Of a DNA stretch of 44,490 bases, positions 38,727 to 44,490 are shown in pieces. The notes beneath the pieces were generated by a model that made no database searches, was not told the origin of the DNA, and worked only from the letters and a program-made list of their open reading frames with translations. A program made the position numbers and the translations under genes. Source of the stretch: Saprospiraceae bacterium (GTDB lineage Bacteria; Bacteroidota; Bacteroidia; Chitinophagales; Saprospiraceae). Within the stretch, counting starts at the first letter, position 1, and every line of letters begins with the position of its first letter. The DNA lies in contig JAHQWA010000281.1 of assembly GCA_019634045.1 (NCBI GenBank), forward strand, positions 1-44,490, in the 5' to 3' direction.

Positions 38727-39134
38727 TCATGGCCAGACATCACCAACTTCTGCTTTAGCCCCACTCACAATGATCTGCTCCAATCTTTGATGTGCCATTT
38801 GCCCTCCTTTATTCGCTACAGAAATGGCGTGCAAGATGGATGCTATCCGCTTGCTAGGGTATTTTTGTTCCTTCAGGTATCTTTCGGCAATGGTGCGGCT
38901 CACTTTGGAATAAGAACGAAAAGTTTCAATAATCCCCACTCTATGTAATAGCGCAGTCAGCGCTAAAGTCTCCAATTCAGTGTCTGATAAGCCAGCCTGT
39001 AATCCTTTACGTACCCAGGAGTTTTTTTCCGACATGGCTTGATCCAATTCGAAACGATCAAACCCTATTGGTAGATAAGATTTATACAAATATTGGACAA
39101 ACTGAAAGGTGTTATTAACTATGGGCGAATTCAT
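38727..39134 (-). CDS. Degenerate HD-domain-like protein
   Basis: 135 aa; TALLHRVGIIETFRSYSKVSRTIAERYLKEQKYPSKRIASILHAI...LEQIIVSGAKAEVGD resembles the LLHDxGF...IICDADLDYLG HD family with metal ligands replaced. Confidence 0.65.
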   Translation of the reverse strand: MNSPIVNNTFQFVQYLYKSYLPIGFDRFELDQAMSEKNSWVRKGLQAGLSDTELETLALTALLHRVGIIETFRSYSKVSRTIAERYLKEQKYPSKRIASILHAISVANKGGQMAHQRLEQIIVSGAKAEVGDVWP

Positions 39135-39182
39135 TGGATCGGGTTTTGTTTTATGAATAGATAGGTGGTACTTTCTTCTACA

Positions 39183-41582
39183 TTAATTGTTGGTGACAAG
39201 TTCCACATTTACCTTGACACGGAGGGCTCTTAGGCCTTCGACTCCTTGAAGTTTAGCCAAGGTTAAGTCTTCGATTTCTTCTTCTAGCCAGCCCTTGGCA
39301 CTCAGAAACTCAAGGTACTCCAGGTATTCCTTGCGGTCATTGTCGTTCGTGTAGACGATGGAGATCGATCCAGGAGACCGCAAGCGTTCATTGGTCTCTG
39401 CAATGACTGCTTTGTCAATTCTTTTCTTGATAATCTCATATCTGATGTTGTAGGCTCCGTCGACATCAAATCTTTTTTCGTCCATTCTAAAGTGGATGTC
39501 TATGGCGTTTCCGTAGACAAAGATCATCTGCGCTGTTTCCAAGGGAACGGGCAACTTTGGACGGATCAAAGCAGTCTCTCTGGTCAATTTACATAGGGCT
39601 GTCAATTGCCAAATACGTAAATTCTTTAGTTGAAGGTTGCTAAAGGTGCCCGTTCTTAACAAACTTTGACCTGCGTACATATCGAATTCTATGCCGTCCG
39701 TTTTATATTTTTCGAAGTAGTGAGGTACGAGCTTCTGTGCACTTTCCTGCTCCTTCTGTAGCCTTCTAACTAGGGCATCATTGATCATTGCTACACTCTT
39801 TTCATAATCGCGTCGTCGATTGTAGAGTACGCCGGAGGTTGAATCTAAGGCTTTGAAATAGGTGTCAATTCGCTGCTTCAGGATCGGGATGTCCGCTGCT
39901 AGTTGTGTCAGTAAGGGGTGAAGTTCAATGTGCATGAACTCTACTAACTTACTTTCGCGTGCAGAGGTGAAATCTTGCTTTAGGCCTACCAATTGTTGAT
40001 TGATCTTAAATAGGAATTGATCTAGCACGGGTAAAGGAGTCTGCTCATTACAGTCCTTTAGCAGATCATAAGCCATCTTTAAATTTTCTTCCAAGTCTGC
40101 TTGGACGGCCTGATTCCGCAAGGTCGTTGAGGAAACAATGTCGGACTGGCCATAGAAAGGGGATACCTTTTTGAAAGAAATATTCTGTGGCAAACTTTCT
40201 CCTCGTTGCTCCATTCTATCTTGCCAAATGTAGTAGGCATTTTCTATAAACTTCCATTCCACACTAGGATGCAATGAGGTGTATTTTTCACGAATGATAG
40301 CTTCGATCTGATTATCTAATTCTTCTCTCCTACGTAGGATGGCCATTTCGAAGAGGGGAATGATTTCCGCAATTTTCATGGCTTTAAGGTCATTGATTGC
40401 CATGGTCTCGCCAGAGGCTATCTCAAGTAAGCCGATGAGTTCCTGGTTTTTGTTTAATAATGGATAGGCCAGCACGCTCCGATAGCCGTCGTTGATCAGG
40501 GCTACTTCTGCTTTAGTGGGATCTTCATATTGAGAGATGTCTTGTAGGAGTAGCGGCTTCTTGCTACTTAACACCTTGTTGTAAATAGATCCTTCCTGTA
40601 AAAAGGGATTATCTGCCTCCATTTCGTTGGCGAAAAGCAGGTATTCTATTTGATATTTATAGGCAAGGCAAAGAGAGCCACTGTCATCCAGCGCAGATAG
40701 GCCCAATCTTAAGTCAGGCAATGCGAGGTACGATCGTAAGGATTGCTCCAATTCTTCAATTCGTTGGCGACCACCGAAGGCACTTTTGTGGAGCAATTGG
40801 TTCTTCAATTGAGAAATGGACATCTCTTCGGTAATATCGGTCATTGTATCCGCGATGATACCGTGGAATTCGAAGTGGTCTGGGGGAATGGCCTGTAGCC
40901 ATTTTTCGTGATCCAGGGGTGTGCTAAGGAGATCCTGAATTTGACGATCCTTCAGTTTTGGCAAAGGCTTGACTACCACTACATCCATGAAGTTGAGGTT
41001 ATTGACGCATTTATAGTGGCGAATTAAGCCACTGTTGGCTAGCTGTACGGATATATTGTAATTGTTTTCGATGGGAAGTTGATAGCCATAATGGGCATTT
41101 AGGACGAGACAGTAGCTAGCATAGATACTGTTGGCAATGCACTCTTCCGGTGCTCTATTCAGAATAAAACGCTCATAGGGAGCCTCGTTGATCAAGGCAT
41201 CAAAGCCAGGGGTGCGGTAGATGCTACGCAAGTCCATCGGCTTAAATACACGTCCTAAGGAAGCTACACCTGGAGCGGCGGGGAATAGCGGAGCCAGCAT
41301 TAGATTGACAAGCTCAGGGTAGCGTTCTAGTATTTTGGAGTTGTTAATGGCCTTTTGCAAGGCTGGTGCTTCCTGAATTAATCTTTTGATTTCTTTGGCA
41401 ATAAAGGTTTGGGTAGGGTGGCCACTTTTTACCAATCCCTCCCAATGCCTAAGCAGGGGGACAAAACTTAATTTTGTAGTAAAGGGGAATCGGAAATCTC
41501 CGAAGATGTTTTCATTTCGTATTTGGTCATCGTGAAAGGTAGATAACCTTGATTTAGGGGTCGGATCTTTTATTACGGTCAT
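39183..41582 (-). CDS. GAF domain-containing protein
   Basis: 799 aa; GAF-like segment SIYNKVLSSKKPLLLQDISQYEDPTKAEVALINDGYRSVLAYPLLNKNQELIGLLEIAS; coiled-coil-like C-terminal half. Confidence 0.8.
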   Translation of the reverse strand: MTVIKDPTPKSRLSTFHDDQIRNENIFGDFRFPFTTKLSFVPLLRHWEGLVKSGHPTQTFIAKEIKRLIQEAPALQKAINNSKILERYPELVNLMLAPLFPAAPGVASLGRVFKPMDLRSIYRTPGFDALINEAPYERFILNRAPEECIANSIYASYCLVLNAHYGYQLPIENNYNISVQLANSGLIRHYKCVNNLNFMDVVVVKPLPKLKDRQIQDLLSTPLDHEKWLQAIPPDHFEFHGIIADTMTDITEEMSISQLKNQLLHKSAFGGRQRIEELEQSLRSYLALPDLRLGLSALDDSGSLCLAYKYQIEYLLFANEMEADNPFLQEGSIYNKVLSSKKPLLLQDISQYEDPTKAEVALINDGYRSVLAYPLLNKNQELIGLLEIASGETMAINDLKAMKIAEIIPLFEMAILRRREELDNQIEAIIREKYTSLHPSVEWKFIENAYYIWQDRMEQRGESLPQNISFKKVSPFYGQSDIVSSTTLRNQAVQADLEENLKMAYDLLKDCNEQTPLPVLDQFLFKINQQLVGLKQDFTSARESKLVEFMHIELHPLLTQLAADIPILKQRIDTYFKALDSTSGVLYNRRRDYEKSVAMINDALVRRLQKEQESAQKLVPHYFEKYKTDGIEFDMYAGQSLLRTGTFSNLQLKNLRIWQLTALCKLTRETALIRPKLPVPLETAQMIFVYGNAIDIHFRMDEKRFDVDGAYNIRYEIIKKRIDKAVIAETNERLRSPGSISIVYTNDNDRKEYLEYLEFLSAKGWLEEEIEDLTLAKLQGVEGLRALRVKVNVELVTNN

Positions 41583-41840
41583 GTTGGATGATTTTCATGG
41601 ATCCTACCCCCGTTATTTTCAGAGGTAGGGTATAGAAAACAAAAACACATAAGTCAAAAACAGAAAAAGTACGTAAAGCAATCTTAGAATATTAGCTTTC
41701 CATTCCATTGTTAAGTAGGGTTTAATCGTGCAAAGCACATCAGTTTTGGGCCATCAAATAGACCTCAAAAGCAGGGATGAATAAAAGTAGGTTCAAATAG
41801 ATGTGTCCTGAGGAAAGAAAAGATCGCGCTAGTGATAGTT

Positions 41841-41873
41841 TGGGGTGAAGCAGATTGGAACTACTTCACCCCA
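41841..41873. other. Intergenic hairpin
   Basis: tggggtgaag / cttcacccca 10-bp perfect stem, no T-run. Confidence 0.5.
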
Positions 41874-42204
41874 TAAGAAGGCAATTTTCAGAAACGTTTT
41901 TTAGTCGGGTATATTTAATTCTTGTCGTTATGCAGATTGTTTCCTTGCTAAAACCTTCTGGCCAAAATGCCTGCATACAGTCGGGTGATTTCGGTGAATA
42001 CCCTAACTAGACGATGCTTTTCTAACCTTGGTTACAACTATTAAGAACTATTTCAAAATAAATTCAGCCAACTTTTTGGCCGCGGTGTTCGAATGGCTCT
42101 TGCCGATTAAGTCGAATTACATACAAACGAGGCAATGTATTTGTGACAACTTCTTGTCTTTTATTGCTCTCGGGTTCAAAATTCGGCTAAAAGACCAACC
42201 TGAT

Positions 42205-42234
42205 CGTTCGGATTTACAAATCGGAACGTTTTTT
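42205..42234 (+). terminator. + strand terminator-like hairpin in intergenic DNA
   Basis: cgttcggattt / aaatcggaacg (one internal mismatch) followed by tttttt. Confidence 0.5.
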
Positions 42235-42348
42235 CACATAGACAATTGCTAGAGAATTATAGAAAGGATAGTGCTAAGAAATGATAAGTAGATAGTTGGA
42301 GTAGTACTTCAATCGAAGGAAAAAGGTCCTTCGTGGATGGATTATAAA

Positions 42349-42399
42349 CTTCCGTAGAGTGCTCCTGAGCAAACTACACTTCTTACTAACGTACGGAAG
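42349..42399 (-). terminator. Terminator hairpin downstream of pgl
   Basis: cttccgta / tacggaag stem; minus strand continues tttataatcc. Confidence 0.5.
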
Positions 42400-42426
42400 G
42401 CATAAAATGCGGCCTGCTAATTTTTT

Positions 42427-43149
42427 TTAAGAAAGTAAAGCCGCAGCGGCTTGATCTAGAAACCAATGTGTAATCCCGTCCTTTGGCTGGACATGGGCGG
42501 CAGGGAATGATTCAAACCCCGCTCGTTTTTCTAGAATGATCTGAACTTTTTCAGCCTTGGAACTACCCGTAACCAAGAAGGCTATCAAATAGGCGTGATT
42601 GAGAATTGGTCCGTTGATGGTGATTCTATTCTGCCCGGAATCTGGATGGGTGGCCACGCCACAAATGGCAGGCTCTTCTAATAAATGCATCTCATGCGGG
42701 AAGATGGAGGCAGTGTGCCCATCACCCCCCATGCCGAGCAAAATTAAATCAAAGGCTGGTTTGCCATCAATAGCTGACACTACAGATTGGATCTCTTGTC
42801 CGTACCGCCGGGCTTCTGTTGGCGGAGATTCCTCTCCCCTGATGCGGTGCACATTACCAGCGGGAATGTCGATATGATCGAGGAGTAAGGCCTTGGTCAT
42901 ACCATAATTGCTATCGGCATGATCGGGAGGGACACAGCGCTCGTCCCCCCAGAAGAGATGAATACCTGACCAGTCGATTTCATTCGCATACTGTTCTGCC
43001 AATACCTGAAAGAGCAGTTTCGGCGTACTTCCTCCAGACAGGGCGATGGTAGTACGCTGACGGCCTCTTAGCCAGTCTACTAGCCATTCAGCAAAAGCAG
43101 CTGCTACCGCTGGGTTATCGGAATATATATGTGTGGTACTTGTATCCAA
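42427..43149 (-). CDS. pgl: 6-phosphogluconolactonase
   Basis: 240 aa; ALSGGSTPKLLF, LFWGDERCVPPDHADSNYGM, LLGMGGDGHTASIFP. Confidence 0.95.
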   Translation of the reverse strand: MDTSTTHIYSDNPAVAAAFAEWLVDWLRGRQRTTIALSGGSTPKLLFQVLAEQYANEIDWSGIHLFWGDERCVPPDHADSNYGMTKALLLDHIDIPAGNVHRIRGEESPPTEARRYGQEIQSVVSAIDGKPAFDLILLGMGGDGHTASIFPHEMHLLEEPAICGVATHPDSGQNRITINGPILNHAYLIAFLVTGSSKAEKVQIILEKRAGFESFPAAHVQPKDGITHWFLDQAAAALLS

Positions 43150-43267
43150 GATTCTTACTTTAGCTTTTGAATAATCAGTTTTACGGCAATGGTAAACCTA
43201 GGTGTCGAACTTGTTTGAGCAGACATGCTTGCGCACTCCGATTACAGCTCCTTTACCCCACTTTAGT

Positions 43268-44490
43268 CTATAATTCACAGAATCCACCTGATTCCGTGAG
43301 GTTCTTACAAGGGTTTCGCCAGTCTATGGCACTTTCTGCAATCAGAAGATCTGCCTCTTTGGGCCCCCACGTACCAGCAGGATAGCCAAATAACTTGATG
43401 TCTGGATCATTTTTCCATGCATCGAGGATCGGATCTACAAAATTCCAGGCGGCTTCTACAGAGTCCCCTCTTGAGTATAGCGTCGGATCTCCTTTAATAC
43501 TATCTAGCAGCAATCTCTCGTAAGCCTCCGGCACATAAGCATCAGTTAACTCACTATAGTGGAAATCCATATCCACATCCTTCACGCGGAAGCCTTGCCC
43601 GGGAACTTTCATACCAAAATTCAGCAGTAGCCCCTCATGGGGTTGGATGCGAATAATGAGCTTGTTCTTTTTGTTTTGTAGGCCCGCCTCATTGTTGAAC
43701 AACGCTTGCGGAGGAGACTTGAAGGTAATGGCTACTTCAGTGACTTTGGTCGGGAGTCGTTTTCCTGTACGCACATAAAAAGGCACATCTGCCCAACGCC
43801 AATTGTCAATGAAGAACTTAATCGCTGCAAAAGTTTCCGTCTTGGATTCTGTCGGCACGCCCTGCTCATCTCTGTATCCCTTAATGGGTTCCCCCTTGAT
43901 CTTAGAAGCGATATATTGCCCCCGGATGGCGTACTTCCCGATATCTTCGCCGACGATGGGTCGGATCGATTGGAATAATTTTACTTTTTCGTTTCGGATG
44001 GCTTTGGCATCTGCGGTGATCGGCGGCTCCATAGCAATGTGCGCTACGATCTGAAGCAAATGATTCTGGAACATATCCCGAAGTGCTCCTGAATGGTCGT
44101 AATAGCCTCCGCGGTTTTCTACTCCAATGTTTTCTGCATTGGTGATCTCCACATGTTGGATATAGTTGCGGTTCCAAAGCGGTTCAAAAAAACCGTTGGA
44201 AAAGCGAGTCACCAAAAGATTTTGAACCGTCTCCTTACCCAAATAGTGATCAATGCGATAAATCTGATCCTCTTCAAAAAAGTCACGCAATTTCTTGTTT
44301 AGATCTAAAGCCGATTTACGATCGTATCCAAAGGGTTTCTCGATTACTAATCGCTTCCAACCATCATCCTGTTGATTCAGCCCCTGTTGAGCTAAGTAGG
44401 CTGGAATCGTTTCGTACAACCTGGGAGGAGTTGAAAGGTAGAAAATATAATTACCTCCTGTATTGAGTTGCTGATCTAGTTCCTGCAGCC
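43268..44490 (-). CDS. zwf: Glucose-6-phosphate 1-dehydrogenase (5' end outside the window)
   Basis: LVIEKPFGYD, RIDHYLGKETVQNLLVTRF; open frame continues upstream past the listed M as LQELDQQLNTGGNYIFYLSTPPRLYETIP to the window edge. Confidence 0.96.
   Translation of the reverse strand, partial: LQELDQQLNTGGNYIFYLSTPPRLYETIPAYLAQQGLNQQDDGWKRLVIEKPFGYDRKSALDLNKKLRDFFEEDQIYRIDHYLGKETVQNLLVTRFSNGFFEPLWNRNYIQHVEITNAENIGVENRGGYYDHSGALRDMFQNHLLQIVAHIAMEPPITADAKAIRNEKVKLFQSIRPIVGEDIGKYAIRGQYIASKIKGEPIKGYRDEQGVPTESKTETFAAIKFFIDNWRWADVPFYVRTGKRLPTKVTEVAITFKSPPQALFNNEAGLQNKKNKLIIRIQPHEGLLLNFGMKVPGQGFRVKDVDMDFHYSELTDAYVPEAYERLLLDSIKGDPTLYSRGDSVEAAWNFVDPILDAWKNDPDIKLFGYPAGTWGPKEADLLIAESAIDWRNPCKNLTESGGFCEL

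Noticed and set aside
43268-44419. zwf start as given in the ORF track (M at 44419)
   Set aside because: The start would be an internal TTG; the frame continues upstream with conserved G6PDH sequence (YFYLSTPP-like), so the gene runs off the window.
1-44490. CRISPR arrays, phage or classical defence modules
   Set aside because: No regularly spaced repeats, integrases, capsid genes or recognised defence effectors were seen.

Overview
The window reads as chromosomal sequence from a Bacteroidota bacterium, probably Saprospiria/Lewinella-like. This is inferred from T9SS-type C-terminal domains, FecI/FecR/TonB-receptor organisation, a TAnnTTTG-type promoter and typical gene families. Most of it is ordinary: an FtsX-family permease, S9, M1 and S41 peptidases, an ECF sigma/FecR/TonB-dependent receptor operon, a GH3-family protein, obgE, adk, a GH10 xylanase with a T9SS tail, an NlpC/P60 protein, a Cys/Met PLP enzyme, alpha/beta hydrolases, a small ABC ATPase, a methyltransferase, DUF885, an SDR, a GAF-domain protein, pgl and zwf (cut by the window end). 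Observations most worth following: (1) a 255-bp MITE-like element with 18-bp perfect terminal inverted repeats and a 9-bp target duplication between obgE and a thioesterase gene; (2) a full-length GH3 protein whose catalytic nucleophile, acid/base and several substrate-site motifs are all replaced, so a probable pseudoenzyme, next to a FecIR-controlled TonB receptor; (3) a short HD-fold-like protein that has lost its metal-binding residues, encoded directly downstream of an 800-aa GAF protein; (4) + strand intrinsic terminators with upstream hairpins in intergenic DNA that has no convincing + strand gene, suggesting small RNAs; (5) a possible attenuator upstream of the GH3 gene and a folded leader upstream of the Cys/Met enzyme; (6) a small protein resembling effector-associated Pepco/Trypco-type domains, next to a start-less, protein-like reading frame. 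No CRISPR array, tRNA, rRNA or prophage was recognised. All family calls come from reading motifs by eye; no database search was run.
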